Shown: positions 8,138 to 17,840, counted from the first letter of the stretch. The stretch is 42,846 nucleotides of DNA from Psychrobacter sp. APC 3426 (GCF_030408035.1 NZ_JASDCF010000027.1:1-42846), one strand, 5' to 3'. Translations and numbers: made by a program. The notes: generated by a model not told the origin, from the letters alone.

Positions 8138-8773
8138 TTAAGGCTTTTTGCTCAACATCGAGCCTACACTCTGGTTTAAGTTCAACCATTCAGCTGTATC
8201 ATTACATCTATATCCGATTATTTTTATGATTGCCTGATAATCTTCATCAAGCTTTCTACTAAATACTGGCTCATGGTGAGCTATACGATTTCTTAATTTT
8301 CGAATCCTCTCGAGATCATTATACATCTCACCTCTTAACGCTTTTACCGTAATATTGGTATTAGCATTAGGAAAAACAGTTCTAAAATACGGAAGCCACA
8401 ACTGATCATCATGACGACTGGTAAACATTTTTTGCCAAAATACAAAGTTTAGCTCAGGTATGACCTTATTGACATCAGATGACTTGGTGCTTGCTTGCTG
8501 TAGGTTTATTCTTGCAGGATTAGGCAAAGTATTTATAAAACCGTTATTCCAAGGCCACTGGTTACCATGTAGCTTAAACAACACCTCTGAAACCGCATTT
8601 CTAATAGTCACCTCACAAATATGTAGGCAAGGTAAAAAAGCGCCTGATACATTTGCATTCCATAGATACAATTCTAAAGCGCTATCTAGGTCAGAAACTT
8701 CTTTTTCGTAAGTAGATAGTCTGGGTGAAGATAGCGTACTTTTTACCCTTTCACCGTTAACAGTTGAATTCAT
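8138..8773 (-). CDS. HEPN / Abi-like protein, probable abortive-infection RNase
   Basis: A 211-residue protein, largely helical, with LRNRIAHHEPVF at residues 160-171. This contains RNxxxH (Arg161, Asn162, His166), the catalytic RX4-6H motif of HEPN ribonucleases, in the form typical of Abi_2-type phage-abortive proteins. Members cleave RNA and arrest growth on infection. It follows hsdMSR on the same strand, separated by a hairpin, so it is probably a separate transcription unit of the same defence island. No antitoxin gene is adjacent. The family is assigned from the motif and context only, and the N-terminal half is unfamiliar. Confidence 0.6.
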   Translation of the reverse strand: MNSTVNGERVKSTLSSPRLSTYEKEVSDLDSALELYLWNANVSGAFLPCLHICEVTIRNAVSEVLFKLHGNQWPWNNGFINTLPNPARINLQQASTKSSDVNKVIPELNFVFWQKMFTSRHDDQLWLPYFRTVFPNANTNITVKALRGEMYNDLERIRKLRNRIAHHEPVFSRKLDEDYQAIIKIIGYRCNDTAEWLNLNQSVGSMLSKKP

Positions 8774-8846
8774 ACCTACAAAGCCTTATAATTAAATTGT
8801 GAGCTAGGGGTATCGTAGGTTAACACCTCCCCCCTAGACAGATGCG

Positions 8847-8882
8847 AAAACCCTGCCCTTGTGCAGGGTTTTCTTTTTTTTA
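8847..8882 (+). terminator. Rho-independent terminator
   Basis: A 10-bp stem AAAACCCTGC / GCAGGGTTTT with a 6-base loop, then CTTTTTTTTT on the plus strand. The flanking genes are on the minus strand, where only TTTT follows the stem. It may insulate the HEPN gene from hsdR in that direction or block antisense transcription. Confidence 0.65.
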
Positions 8883-8979
8883 ACTTTATCAAATATTATT
8901 TTTCAACATTGATTTGTCGTCATTATTCTTGTTCCGAATGCAGCATATTCAGAAAAGTGCTTCTCAATAGCAATTAATG

Positions 8980-11900
8980 CTAAACCTTCCCACCCACACC
9001 TTTAAACTTCTCTACAAAAGCCGATATTTTCTGAAAGACGATTTGTTTTTTAGTTAAGTACTGAGGATTAAGAGGGCTTAGCTTAGGTAGGACCTCATTT
9101 AGCTCAGTACCATTCTCACTGGCGTATTCACGCTTTAAAGATGCCGTTATATAACGCTTCGCTGCCTCTTCATTAAGATTTTCAGCAACAATCATATCTT
9201 GGGCTTCGCGCTGCTGCTCTGTTTGAGCAAAGTTAAAGAAGGCCTCAATGATGCTGGATTTATCAGGGATGTTATCTAGGTTGGTTTTATTGATGAAATC
9301 TACTACCAGGCTTTCTTTAGCGCGATTACCAAGGCTTGCTCGAATCACTCGGCGCACCTCTTCAACCAAGGCGGACTTGTCCTTGGTATTCTTGTTATGC
9401 TCAAAAATCAGCTCAAGGATGTAATCAAGGTTAATCTCTTGAGACTTAAGAAGATCCACCTCAAAAACCACGTCATCCCAGTCAAGCGAGGACTCGCTTT
9501 GATCCTTGGCGGCTTTTTCACGGCGTAGCCAATCACGTATATCGTTATAGGTTGAGCGGTAATCTTGTACCGTACGTTCAGCAGGCACTTTAATGGCTTG
9601 CATAGCGGCTAAGTCATCGTCGTTTAGGTAATGCTCATCCTTAAACGTCTCAACAGCGTCAGCATCGGTCACATCCAAGTCTTGCAGTGCTTTTAGGCTT
9701 GCAAACTCATCATAGTTTTGTAAGATGTTCTCGACACGTAGGTACTCACCAAATAACTTAGCAAAGTCCTTTTTGTCCGCCTCTTTGACGATCTCATCAG
9801 GGTTAGGGAAACGTTGCTGCAGCTCTTTAATCACCTCCAAATAGCCTCGTCGCGCCTTGCCTGTCGCAATATCAGTAAAGCCTTCTAGATATTCCCTATA
9901 GCTTTTTTCTAACACGACGTTCTTAGTGTTTCTATCCCCAAATAAGGTGATGGCATCAATGGTCGCTTGCTCTAAGTCACGAAACGTCACGATATTGCCA
10001 AAGGTCTTAGTGGCATCATAAATGCGGTTAGTCCTTGAGAACGCTTGCATCAAACCGTGATAGCGAAGGTTTTTGTCAACATAGAGCGTATTTAAGGTCG
10101 GCGCATCAAAACCTGTGAGGAACATACCGACAACAATCAGCAAATCCACATCCTGCTTAATAACGCGTCCTGCAAGATCACGGTAGTAGTTTTGAAAAGA
10201 CTTACTGTCTACGCCGTAATTGGTCTTAAACATCTCGTTGTAATCATTAATAGCACGGCTTAAAAACTCTTTGGCACTGCTATTCATGGCGGTAGGCTCA
10301 AAGCCTTCGTCAGCAATATCACCAATTGCATCTTGTTCTTCATTGGCAGCATAGGAAAAGATGGTGGCAATCTTTAAGGGCCTCTCGCTGTCCTTTTGTA
10401 GCTGATTCAAGGTCTCATAGTAAGCCTTTGCTGCGTCCACACTACTGACGGCAAACATGGCATTAAAGCCTTTACCACTTCCTTTTAAGCGATGGGTTTT
10501 TTGCCTAAAGCTTTTTAAAACGTACTTTGAGATCTCTTCAATACGATCGGGGTGTAATAACAGCTGCTTGTTTTCAGCAGCTGTGAGTTTCTTCTCATCC
10601 TGTTCGCTCTCAATGGCTTGAAACTGCGGGCGTACATCATTGTAGTCCACCTTAAACTTCAAGACCTTCTCATCACGAATGGCATCAGTGATGACGTATG
10701 AATGCAGCTCATGGCCAAAGACACTGGCAGTCGTCTCTGCACCCAAGGCATTCTCGGGGAAGATAGGGGTGCCTGTAAAACCAAACTGGTAGTACTTTTT
10801 AAACTTCTTTTTTAAGTTCTTTTGTGCTTCACCAAACTGGCTACGGTGTGCCTCATCAAAGATAAACACCACTTGTTTATGATAAATGGGTAAATCAGCC
10901 TCACCCTTGATCAGGTTATTTAGCTTTTGAATGGTGGTGACAACAATTTTATTATCGTCTTTTTCAAGGTTACGCTTGAGTCCTGCGGTACTGTCTGATC
11001 CATTGACGCTATCAGGGGAGAAGCGCTGGTACTCTTTCATGGTTTGATAATCAAGATCCTTACGATCCACCACAAAAAACACCTTATCAATAAAAGGCAG
11101 CGACGTTGCTAAGCGCGCAGCTTTAAAGCTGGTTAAGGTTTTACCTGAGCCTGTGGTATGCCAAATATAGCCGCCACTCTCGAGAGTGCTCCACTTTTTG
11201 GATTGATAGGCACTGTTTATTTTCCATAAGATGCGCTCAGTAGCAGCGATCTGATACGGACGCATCACTAATGAGGTATTACTCACATCAAAGACGGTGT
11301 AATGCATCAGCACGTTTAATAGGGTATTTTTTTGAAAGAAGGTTGCGGTAAAATCTTTTAAATCTTTGATTAAGGTATTGTCTGATCGTGCCCAGTTCAT
11401 GGTGAAATCAAAGCTGTTTTTATTGCGTTTGGTGGTATTGGCAAAGTAGCGGGTATCGGTGCCGTTTGAGATCACAAACAGCTGTAGGTATTTATATAAG
11501 GAGTTATCGGAGTTAAAGCTCTCTTTGCTATAACGATGTACTTGGTTAAAGGCTTCACGAATGGCGATACCACGCTTTTTAAGCTCAATTTGCACCAAGG
11601 GCAAGCCATTGACCAAAATAGTCACATCGTAGCGATTGGCTTGTGTGCCTTTTTGAGCAAACTGTTTAATGACCTGTACTTTGTTACGTGGGATGTTTTT
11701 TTTGTCCAGCAGGGCAATGTTCTTCAGGTGGCCATCATCAAAGGTAAAATCATAGATATGGTCATCATGAATCTTTCGAGCTTTGTCCGTAATGTTATCG
11801 CTAGGATTATCCAGATACTCCATGACAAAGCGCTGCCACTCAGCATCTGTAAACTGCACCTCATTTAAGATCTGCAGCTGTACACGTACGTTAGCGAGCA

Positions 11901-12081
11901 TCGTTTCAGGTGAATTTAAACCAGGGACAAACTCATATCCCTGGTTTTGTAAGTCTTTGAGTAGTTCACGCTCTAGATCGTCTTCAGTCTGATACCCCCC
12001 ATCAGGCTGATCGCACTTGGTATATTTATTTAAAACGATAAAATTATTCGATTCAGCAATGGTTTTTGTTTGGTCAGTCAT
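8980..12081 (-). CDS. hsdR: Type I restriction enzyme, motor/nuclease subunit HsdR
   Basis: 1033 residues, a normal length. The N-terminal PD-(D/E)xK nuclease has Asp152 and Glu166-x-Lys168 (VQIELKK). An SF2 translocase follows, with Walker A HTTGSGKT (Lys314) and DEAH at 409-412, then a C-terminal helical region that docks on HsdM/HsdS. In the R2M2S complex it pulls DNA using ATP and cuts unmodified DNA away from the site. Its start overlaps the hsdS end by 8 bp, so translation is probably coupled. All catalytic residues are present, so the enzyme looks intact. Confidence 0.97.
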   Translation of the reverse strand: MTDQTKTIAESNNFIVLNKYTKCDQPDGGYQTEDDLERELLKDLQNQGYEFVPGLNSPETMLANVRVQLQILNEVQFTDAEWQRFVMEYLDNPSDNITDKARKIHDDHIYDFTFDDGHLKNIALLDKKNIPRNKVQVIKQFAQKGTQANRYDVTILVNGLPLVQIELKKRGIAIREAFNQVHRYSKESFNSDNSLYKYLQLFVISNGTDTRYFANTTKRNKNSFDFTMNWARSDNTLIKDLKDFTATFFQKNTLLNVLMHYTVFDVSNTSLVMRPYQIAATERILWKINSAYQSKKWSTLESGGYIWHTTGSGKTLTSFKAARLATSLPFIDKVFFVVDRKDLDYQTMKEYQRFSPDSVNGSDSTAGLKRNLEKDDNKIVVTTIQKLNNLIKGEADLPIYHKQVVFIFDEAHRSQFGEAQKNLKKKFKKYYQFGFTGTPIFPENALGAETTASVFGHELHSYVITDAIRDEKVLKFKVDYNDVRPQFQAIESEQDEKKLTAAENKQLLLHPDRIEEISKYVLKSFRQKTHRLKGSGKGFNAMFAVSSVDAAKAYYETLNQLQKDSERPLKIATIFSYAANEEQDAIGDIADEGFEPTAMNSSAKEFLSRAINDYNEMFKTNYGVDSKSFQNYYRDLAGRVIKQDVDLLIVVGMFLTGFDAPTLNTLYVDKNLRYHGLMQAFSRTNRIYDATKTFGNIVTFRDLEQATIDAITLFGDRNTKNVVLEKSYREYLEGFTDIATGKARRGYLEVIKELQQRFPNPDEIVKEADKKDFAKLFGEYLRVENILQNYDEFASLKALQDLDVTDADAVETFKDEHYLNDDDLAAMQAIKVPAERTVQDYRSTYNDIRDWLRREKAAKDQSESSLDWDDVVFEVDLLKSQEINLDYILELIFEHNKNTKDKSALVEEVRRVIRASLGNRAKESLVVDFINKTNLDNIPDKSSIIEAFFNFAQTEQQREAQDMIVAENLNEEAAKRYITASLKREYASENGTELNEVLPKLSPLNPQYLTKKQIVFQKISAFVEKFKGVGGKV

Positions 12082-13210
12082 GAGTTACTACCTCAGGCTT
12101 AGGGAAGCTTAACAGCAGGTCACGGTAATATTCATATTGCTGCTGACGTAGCTCTATTTCACGCGGAAGGCCTTCAGTTAGTGAAGCAGTGATAGCTTCG
12201 AATTTGTCGAGAATGGCAGCAATGCGCTTTTGTTCATCAAGAGAAGGTACGGAAACCTTTAACCCAGCTAGTTTACCTACAGCTAAACCTGGCTGTGCCG
12301 ATTTAGAGGCATATTGATTAAGGTTCATTAGTGTTAGCTTATGAAAGGCCCAATCAATATTGATACCATCTTTAGCAGTGACGACTACAGCATGTTCTGT
12401 AGCATAAAACTCACCACTCATGCGATGAACGTTACCGCATAGAGCACCTTGACGACCAATAAGTAGATATGAACCATCATGGCTTTTTTCATCTACAAAA
12501 CCACGAATACCATTTCCTCCGAAACATGGATAAATATGGCTTGTACTTTTATTTGCCGAAATTTTACTTGCAGAAATATGCTGCCCTGCTTTCATAATGA
12601 CAATATCTTTCAAAGTCTTGATTTCGGTCTTATCATCATTAAACGACGTTAACAGCTGCTCACGATAGTACGCATACTGCTGCTGACGTGCTGTAAGTTC
12701 TGCTGTAAGTTGTGCTGTAAGTTCGGTAAATGTGTCTAAAATTCGGACGATTTCGGCTTGGACGTTAAGGGGTGGAAGAGGAATTTTAATATCCCTTATC
12801 ATAGGCTTAGTAAGTTGAGGGATTCCATTTTTTGGAACATTGTATGCATTTTCAATTGACTTCATGTAGTAGTAAACATACTTCACATTTAATTCAATTT
12901 TAGGTGTTAAAACAATCAACCTAACTATTGGGAAAAATGGTTTATCTTGAAAGCTAGTCCAACCTATTGTTCCTCTAGCAGATACAGTTATACTCGGCTT
13001 GATCACCTTAGCCTTGTCTGTCCAACCATATAAAGATCTTTCACCTATTCCATTAGATAAAATAGGTATATTAAACTGTTCTGTCTTTATATTTGATAAC
13101 GAATCTTTAGGAACATCACCGCCAGCTAAAATATCAAAAACCTCTTCTAAAACTTTCCATTCAACCTCAACCCCATCAAGTAGCTTTTCCATATAACTTA
13201 AGTGACTCAT
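12074..13210 (-). CDS. hsdS: Type I restriction specificity subunit HsdS
   Basis: 378 residues with two target-recognition domains (about 20-150 and 200-330). Each is followed by a conserved helix: [20 protein letters not shown] and [18 protein letters not shown], with the QQQYAYYRE / QQQYEYYRD tails. The two domains read the two halves of a split DNA site. The central spacer helix holds [12 protein letters not shown], three four-residue repeats encoded by 12-bp DNA repeats, as in EcoR124-type enzymes where repeat number sets site spacing. It overlaps hsdM by 4 bp (ATGA) and hsdR by 8 bp. The recognised sequence cannot be read from the protein. Confidence 0.95.
   Translation of the reverse strand: MSHLSYMEKLLDGVEVEWKVLEEVFDILAGGDVPKDSLSNIKTEQFNIPILSNGIGERSLYGWTDKAKVIKPSITVSARGTIGWTSFQDKPFFPIVRLIVLTPKIELNVKYVYYYMKSIENAYNVPKNGIPQLTKPMIRDIKIPLPPLNVQAEIVRILDTFTELTAQLTAELTARQQQYAYYREQLLTSFNDDKTEIKTLKDIVIMKAGQHISASKISANKSTSHIYPCFGGNGIRGFVDEKSHDGSYLLIGRQGALCGNVHRMSGEFYATEHAVVVTAKDGINIDWAFHKLTLMNLNQYASKSAQPGLAVGKLAGLKVSVPSLDEQKRIAAILDKFEAITASLTEGLPREIELRQQQYEYYRDLLLSFPKPEVVTHD
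12689..12724 (-). repeat. Three 12-bp repeats in the hsdS spacer
   Basis: Three copies of TGCTGTAAGTT(C/G) in plus-strand reading encode [12 protein letters not shown] in the spacer helix. Gain or loss of one unit keeps the frame and adds or removes four residues. Confidence 0.85.
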
Positions 13211-14748
13211 GCCTCAATCTCCGCAACGATTTTATCGATATCAGCACGCAGCTTATCAATCTTAGCAACTGTCGTTTTAAGTTCGCTATTTAAAGTTTTA
13301 ATATCAATAACCTCACGCGTATCTTCTGCCTCTACGTACGCACTTACCGATAAGTTATAGTCATTTTTAGCAATAGCGCTGTTATCAATATTGGCAGACA
13401 AATAATCCGTATCTTCTTTAGTATCAAACAACGTCATGATCTGCTCAATATGCGCATCGGTTAACACATTGGTATTGGTCTCTGACTTAAACAGCTTACT
13501 GGCATCAATAAACTGCGTCTTACCCTCTGTTTTGTGCTTGGATAGCACTAAGATATTAACCGAGATGCTGGTTCCAAAGAATAAATTAGGCGCTAGCGAA
13601 ATCACGGATTCTACATAGTTATTATCTACCAAATACTGACGGATCTTTTGTTCAGCACCGCCGCGATAGAATATCCCAGGGAAGCAAACAATAGCGGCGC
13701 GGCCCTTACTCGATAAGTAATTTAATGCATGAAGCACAAAAGCAAAGTCCGCCTTTGATTTAGGTGCCAATACGCCTGCTGGCGCAAAACGCTCATCATT
13801 AATTAAGGTCGGATCATCACTACCAATCCACTTCACTGAATACGGCGGATTCGAGACAATCGCATCAAAGGGTTTATCCTCCCCAAAATGCGGATCTAGC
13901 AGCGTATTACCAAGCTTGATATTAAATTTGTCGTAGTTCACGTTATGTAAAAACATATTCATACGTGCAAGGTTATAGGTGGTGTGGTTAATCTCTTGAC
14001 CAAAAAACCCCTCGTCAATGATGTGATTATCAAAGTGCTTTTTAGCTTGCAGCAATAAAGAGCCCGAGCCTGCAGCTGGATCGTAGATTTTATTAACCGT
14101 CTCTTGTTTATGCATCGCAATTTGAGCAATCAGTTTGGACACGCTTTGAGGTGTAAAGAACTCACCGCCTGATTTACCCGCATTGGCCGCATAGTTTGAG
14201 ATCAGATACTCATAAGCATCGCCAAATAGATCAATCTCACTGTCCTCAAACTGATGCAGTTTAAGGCCCGCCACTCCTTTAAGCACCGCAGCTAATCGAG
14301 TGTTCTTATCCGCAACAGTATTACCTAATCGGTTACTGGTGGTATCAAAATCAGCAAACAAACCCTTAATATCAGGCTCAGACGGGTAGCCATTGGCCGA
14401 GCTTTCAATCTCTTTAAAAATAGCCGCCAAATCCGTGTTTAAGTTCTCGTTTCTATGCGCATTGGCAGCCACGTTAGCAAACAGCTGACTTGGGTATATA
14501 AAATAACCCTTGGTCTTAATCGCATCGTCTTTAATATCAGCAGTAATTACCTCATCAGGAAGAGCGGCATAATTAACGCTCTCATCCCCCGCCTCAATAT
14601 AATTGGCAAAGTTCTCACTGATAAAGCGGTAGAACAAAGTCCCCAACACATACTGTTTAAAATCCCACCCATCGACTGAACCACGAACCTCGTTTGCAAT
14701 TTGCCAAATTTGTCGATGCAGTTCCGCACGTTGTTGGGTACTTGTCAT
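13207..14748 (-). CDS. hsdM: Type I DNA methyltransferase HsdM (N6-adenine)
   Basis: 513 residues. An N-terminal helical HsdM domain is followed by a gamma-class adenine methyltransferase: SAM motif DPAAGSG at 223-229 and catalytic NPPY at 300-303. With HsdS it methylates adenine on both halves of the site, protecting plasmid and host DNA. First gene of the hsdMSR operon; ATG 14748 follows AGGA at 8-bp spacing. The C-terminal part contains the usual helical tail that contacts HsdS. No frameshift is visible. Confidence 0.97.
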   Translation of the reverse strand: MTSTQQRAELHRQIWQIANEVRGSVDGWDFKQYVLGTLFYRFISENFANYIEAGDESVNYAALPDEVITADIKDDAIKTKGYFIYPSQLFANVAANAHRNENLNTDLAAIFKEIESSANGYPSEPDIKGLFADFDTTSNRLGNTVADKNTRLAAVLKGVAGLKLHQFEDSEIDLFGDAYEYLISNYAANAGKSGGEFFTPQSVSKLIAQIAMHKQETVNKIYDPAAGSGSLLLQAKKHFDNHIIDEGFFGQEINHTTYNLARMNMFLHNVNYDKFNIKLGNTLLDPHFGEDKPFDAIVSNPPYSVKWIGSDDPTLINDERFAPAGVLAPKSKADFAFVLHALNYLSSKGRAAIVCFPGIFYRGGAEQKIRQYLVDNNYVESVISLAPNLFFGTSISVNILVLSKHKTEGKTQFIDASKLFKSETNTNVLTDAHIEQIMTLFDTKEDTDYLSANIDNSAIAKNDYNLSVSAYVEAEDTREVIDIKTLNSELKTTVAKIDKLRADIDKIVAEIEA

Positions 14749-15000
14749 GATGAAAATCCTATAGGAATAATGATGGGGCTAGAAGCCCCTTATGTTTTGT
14801 GTAACTTAAATCGTTATTGAGTACGCTTTGATTAAGAGCAATATACCTTAGCACTGCTAACCGTTTTTGGTTCTATTATATGGTGCTGATATAGGAAACA
14901 GTGCTTGTTTTGCCATGGGCATTTTCTTTACAGCTTGCTTCTGCGTCTGTCTTAAGAAAACAAGCATCTGATGATACTAGTAAGGTGCACAGCGTTCGAC
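14749..15000. other. Spacer upstream of hsdM, with a second TTTTGTGTAACTT
   Basis: No gene is seen. It holds a short GGGGCTAGAAGCCCC hairpin (14775-14789) and TTTTGTGTAACTT at 14795-14807, matching the element left of the HEPN gene. Relative to the defence block, the left arm at 8104 and this copy form an inverted pair. The hsdM promoter must lie here, but I cannot place it. Confidence 0.45.
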
Positions 15001-15074
15001 GATATGTATAATTTTTTGAGTTTTTTATACATATCCTTTTTATAGGTATAGAAAAACGAATTTTTTATACCTAT
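15001..15074. repeat. Two adjacent palindromes at the end of the par operon
   Basis: GATATGTATAA / TTATACATATC (15001-15011 / 15025-15035) and ATAGGTATA / TATACCTAT (15042-15050 / 15066-15074) are perfect and share ATAnGTATA. The second overlaps the stop codon of the RHH gene and has A/T-tract inner sides, so it can act as a terminator. As a pair they could also be a partition-protein binding site. Confidence 0.55.
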
Positions 15075-15280
15075 CGCTCAACCAATTTTTCCTCAATCAT
15101 TTCAGTCAACAACTCAGTCACCGTTTTTCGACTTTCAAGCGCGTACCGTTTGAGCGCAATGTGCTTATCTTCATCTAAATTAAAATTCACACGTACCGTC
15201 TTTTTGGGACTGTCCGTCACATCCGATAAAGCCAATTGATCCTTAACGTTCTTACTAGGACGACCTGCTGATAAACTCAT
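15071..15280 (-). CDS. Ribbon-helix-helix partition/regulator protein (ParB-like)
   Basis: 69 residues. A basic flexible N-terminus (GRPSKNVKDQ) is followed by an RHH fold: the strand KKTVRVNFNLDEDKHIALKR and helices ending LTEMIEEKLVER. It is three bases downstream of parA, matching type Ib partition systems where a small RHH protein binds repeats in the operon promoter, acts as the centromere-binding adaptor and represses the operon. Its likely target is the 8-bp array at 15953. The basic tail probably stimulates the ParA ATPase (inference from family). Confidence 0.8.
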   Translation of the reverse strand: MSLSAGRPSKNVKDQLALSDVTDSPKKTVRVNFNLDEDKHIALKRYALESRKTVTELLTEMIEEKLVER

Positions 15281-15283
15281 GAC

Positions 15284-15922
15284 TTACTCCTCACCAAAAA
15301 ATATTTGAATCTCACTGACCAATGCGGTTATCTCTTGTAACGCATTGCTACTAGGCGATTCGGTATCAAATACTGTCTTACCAAGGGCGGCACTATTAGG
15401 ATAAGCAACTCGCTGCATCACTCTGGTCTCTAATACCGGAAGATTATAATCAAGCAGCGCGGTTGCAACCTCTTTACCAATATTGGTATTTTGAATGGCG
15501 CGTGAGACGACAAAGGCTGCCTTTAGTTGGCCATCCATCATTTCAATACGCTGCTGCACTAAATCAACCAAATCGCTAGTCGCCCAGATATCATAGGGAC
15601 TCGGCTGCACCGGAATCAATATAAAATCAGCCGCTTTTATAGCAGAAATAGCCAGACTAGTAGCTTGCGGAGATCCATCGATCACCACATAATCTTTATC
15701 AGAGACGCTTTTTAAATCTTTATCAAGTGTTGGTCTGTCGAGCCCGATCACTGGTACCGGATTGTCTTCATCAACCGCTCTCCAGTCACGCGCACTGCCC
15801 TGCTGATCGCTATCTACTAGCAGAACACTATGGCCTTTTAACTGTAAGCCACGAGCCAGATGCGTTGCGATGGTAGTCTTGCCGCTGCCACCTTTTTGAT
15901 TTAATACCGCGATTACCTTCAT
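15284..15922 (-). CDS. parA: ParA-type partition ATPase
   Basis: From the ATG at 15922 the protein has 212 residues and begins MKVIAVLNQKGGSGKTT, with the deviant Walker A lysines Lys10 and Lys15. It continues with LLVDSDQQGSARDW and YVVIDGSPQ for the nucleotide site. It has no N-terminal HTH, so it is a short ParA whose DNA binding is left to the RHH partner. It positions plasmid copies on the nucleoid before division. AGGGA lies about 9 bases before this start; the upstream start at 15943 adds seven unlikely residues. Forms an operon with the RHH gene. Confidence 0.93.
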   Translation of the reverse strand: MKVIAVLNQKGGSGKTTIATHLARGLQLKGHSVLLVDSDQQGSARDWRAVDEDNPVPVIGLDRPTLDKDLKSVSDKDYVVIDGSPQATSLAISAIKAADFILIPVQPSPYDIWATSDLVDLVQQRIEMMDGQLKAAFVVSRAIQNTNIGKEVATALLDYNLPVLETRVMQRVAYPNSAALGKTVFDTESPSSNALQEITALVSEIQIFFGEE

Positions 15923-15952
15923 AAATACAGATCCCTGTAGCATGCATTGAAT

Positions 15953-16032
15953 ATATAAGTATATAAGTATATAAGTATATAAGTATATAAGTATATAAGT
16001 ATATAAGTATATAAGTATATAAGTATATAAGT
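15953..16032. repeat. Ten-copy 8-bp tandem array upstream of parA (ATATAAGT)
   Basis: Ten perfect copies of ATATAAGT lie 31 bases upstream of the parA start, covering its promoter region. This is the expected place for a centromere and operator (parS) read by an RHH protein. The rotated unit AGTATATA resembles the AGTATTTG array at 3475. Further right, TGCCTATTACTAGGCA (16158-16173) is a small palindrome; no gene lies in 15944-16286. Confidence 0.8.
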
Positions 16033-16286
16033 ATAACTAAAAACGTACGTCACATCACTATTAATAGCAATACTTCATAGTAAAAATAGCATCGCCTTTT
16101 CTAACTAGCGTATATCCATCATGATAGACGTCCTGTATCAAAGACAGCATAATAAACTGCCTATTACTAGGCAAATTGCGCTATTGGATACCAATTTGAG
16201 CTACTAAAAGGAATACTTTAGCCGCTCATATTCGTTATAATCCGTTCACCAATCAAAAACTACTAATCGTTAATGAGGAAACCACT

Positions 16287-16511
16287 ATGGTGAAGTGTCA
16301 CTTATCGACCATCATGGGCGAAAGACGCCTTAAAATTGCCGATGTCGCAAGAGATACTGGTATCAATCGTGGCACCATTACTCGCATGTATCATGAAGAA
16401 GCCACCCGAGTTGATCTAGATGTCATCGAGTCTTTATGCACGTATCTTAGAATCAATGTTGGTGATTTATATGAAATTATAAATGAGGACAGCAGTGAAA
16501 CGCCTGAGTGA
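16287..16511 (+). CDS. Small XRE/Cro-type HTH regulator
   Basis: 74 residues. Helix-turn-helix from about residue 16: KIADVARDTGINRGTITRMY, then DLDVIESLCTYLRINVGDLY. This is the HTH_26-type fold of small Cro-like regulators. ATG 16287 follows GAGGA at suitable spacing, and a TATAAT lies at 16236-16241. It is divergent from parA and could regulate itself, the partition operon or the following gene. No cognate toxin is obvious. Confidence 0.85.
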   Translation: MVKCHLSTIMGERRLKIADVARDTGINRGTITRMYHEEATRVDLDVIESLCTYLRINVGDLYEIINEDSSETPE

Positions 16512-16555
16512 ATACCCTCGCTCATAAGACATTATCACCTTTAGACGCATAAAAA

Positions 16556-16623
16556 GACCTTTAGAAGGTCATTTTCTCTTGCAATAGATTAAAATATAGG
16601 TATAATTTGACCTGTAGTAGGTC
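16556..16623 (+). promoter_or_regulatory. Consensus promoter between two GACCT-N5-AGGTC operators
   Basis: TTGCAA (16579-16584), 16 bp, TATAAT (16601-16606). A dyad GACCT-TTAGA-AGGTC at 16556-16570 lies upstream of the -35 and a second GACCT-GTAGT-AGGTC at 16609-16623 over the start region. Both are followed by ATTTT. The dyad centres are 53 bp apart, about five helical turns, so a repressor could loop them. It drives the 91-aa gene at 16668. Confidence 0.75.
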
Positions 16624-16667
16624 ATTTTATCCATTATTTACATACAATAATCTATAGGAGAATATCT

Positions 16668-16943
16668 ATGAACACTAATTTATCGCGGCTCAACAGCTGC
16701 ACATGGTTTAGTGAACAGACTAAAGCTTTAGCCTCTCAGCTGTTATTCAGCTTACAAATACAGCAGGGCGTACAACTGGCATCATTACTTGGTGTTGACT
16801 CTATCCTTTATAATGATGAAGCGATTTATGTCTGGGTGCAACGACAGCTAGATGACGGTCTTATGATTGATGATTATACGTTAAGCACCCTTGAAACCGC
16901 CTTTATAGAGTTGGTCACAGCTCATACTGACCAAGCAGCATAA
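16668..16943 (+). CDS. Hypothetical 91-aa protein under double-operator control
   Basis: I do not recognise a family. The protein is acidic and helical, with VQRQLDDGLMIDDYTL in the middle and no Cys pair, signal peptide or membrane segment. ATG 16668 follows AGGAG. The promoter upstream is near-consensus and flanked by two identical half-site dyads, so the gene is probably tightly repressed; the XRE regulator just upstream is one candidate repressor. A terminator follows. Possible roles are copy-number or partition accessory, or an anti-defence protein; none has evidence. Confidence 0.7.
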   Translation: MNTNLSRLNSCTWFSEQTKALASQLLFSLQIQQGVQLASLLGVDSILYNDEAIYVWVQRQLDDGLMIDDYTLSTLETAFIELVTAHTDQAA

Positions 16944-17002
16944 TCGTTTTAGATTAAAAAGGCCTCTCTTATGACCGATAGAGCTTGATATTTATTGCCT
17001 TA

Positions 17003-17034
17003 ATAGCCAGTTGTCACCATCTGGCTATTTTTTA
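17003..17034 (+). terminator. Terminator after the 91-aa gene
   Basis: An 8-bp stem ATAGCCAG / CTGGCTAT with a 10-base loop, followed by TTTTTTA. Confidence 0.75.
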
Positions 17035-17064
17035 TTAGCCGATACCATATTTATTGTCACGCTT

Positions 17065-17580
17065 TTAACGATGATAATTTTGGTGACTGCCCTGATCAGA
17101 ATAATCTGTCTCACCCAAAGAAAAATCTAGTGGACTCCTATCGGTCGTGCTCACAAATTTCTCTGGTTGGCTCTGTTCCGTAGCATCAACTTTCATTTCC
17201 CCTTCCTCATGAATAGCTTTTTGACTCTTCTCTTTTTGTTGAATCTCAAATGAATCCTCTTCATCGCCTAAACCTATATCACCGCCTAAACTTTCAATCA
17301 TGCTTTTGAATAAAAACTTATCAGATTTTCTCGTTAAAAAATCTGGAAAATGAATCGCAAAATACTCTCGAATCATCTGCTCACTCTCACCATCAGTTGC
17401 CAATACCTGACCTAAAAATGCCCCCATTAGAATCTTCTGCTTGTTTAATCGTTTATCCAGCTTCACCTGCTGAACCTTAGCTTGGCGTTTTAACTCTTCT
17501 AACCGTTGTCGCTCTTTTAGCTCATTAGAGTCTTGACTATCAAAAATAGACACAGGCGCTTTATTATTAGATACTGACAT
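17065..17580 (-). CDS. Probable mobilisation accessory protein
   Basis: 171 residues from ATG 17580, which has AAGGA 9 bases upstream; a longer reading from 17598 is less likely. It has a charged coiled-coil (NELKERQRLEELKRQAKVQQ), then a compact segment RLNKQKILMGAFLGQVLATD, and an acidic, disordered tail. The central segment resembles the small TraD/MobC-like accessory proteins found divergent from MobA/MobL relaxases, which help load the relaxase at oriT. The gene is divergent from the relaxase across the oriT-like region, which supports the role. The assignment rests on position and a weak motif. Confidence 0.55.
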   Translation of the reverse strand: MSVSNNKAPVSIFDSQDSNELKERQRLEELKRQAKVQQVKLDKRLNKQKILMGAFLGQVLATDGESEQMIREYFAIHFPDFLTRKSDKFLFKSMIESLGGDIGLGDEEDSFEIQQKEKSQKAIHEEGEMKVDATEQSQPEKFVSTTDRSPLDFSLGETDYSDQGSHQNYHR

Positions 17581-17720
17581 CAGATTTATCCTTATCAATT
17601 AAATTTTACTCAGCATAGCAAGCACCTTACTATCGTTCAATCACTTGTGGTAAGCTTTAACACAATTACATCCGAAACCTTAGATAGCTTAGTTTATTAT
17701 TTAATGGTGGCGTCTCCCTG

Positions 17721-17840
17721 ACTAAGGGCGAAGTAACGACTCAAAATTCAATCTATCCACTTCGTTACTATTCTTAATTTTGAATCCTTCTTCGTTGGGG
17801 AAACCCCAAACCCCGCACACCACAAAAAACCGTGGTGTGC
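17721..17840. other. Candidate oriT
   Basis: On the minus strand 17721-17736 reads TTACTTCGCCCTTAGT, resembling the MOBQ (RSF1010-type) nick region with its GCGCCCT core. Interleaved inverted repeats follow: AGTAACGA 17732-17739 with TCGTTACT 17762-17769, and TCAAAATT 17741-17748 with AATTTTGA 17776-17783. Then come hairpins TTGGGG-AAA-CCCCAA (17795-17809) and GCACACCAC / GTGGTGTGC (17815-17840). The location between the divergent mobilisation genes is typical. The exact nick site is inference. Confidence 0.6.

Noticed and set aside
15953..16032. CRISPR-like array
   Set aside because: The units are 8 bp and perfectly tandem with no spacers; the same holds for 3475-3602 and the 20-bp iterons. 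No cas genes are present.
16287..16943. Toxin-antitoxin pair made of the HTH gene and the 91-aa gene
   Set aside because: They are 156 bases apart with separate promoters, and the 91-aa protein shows no toxin motif.
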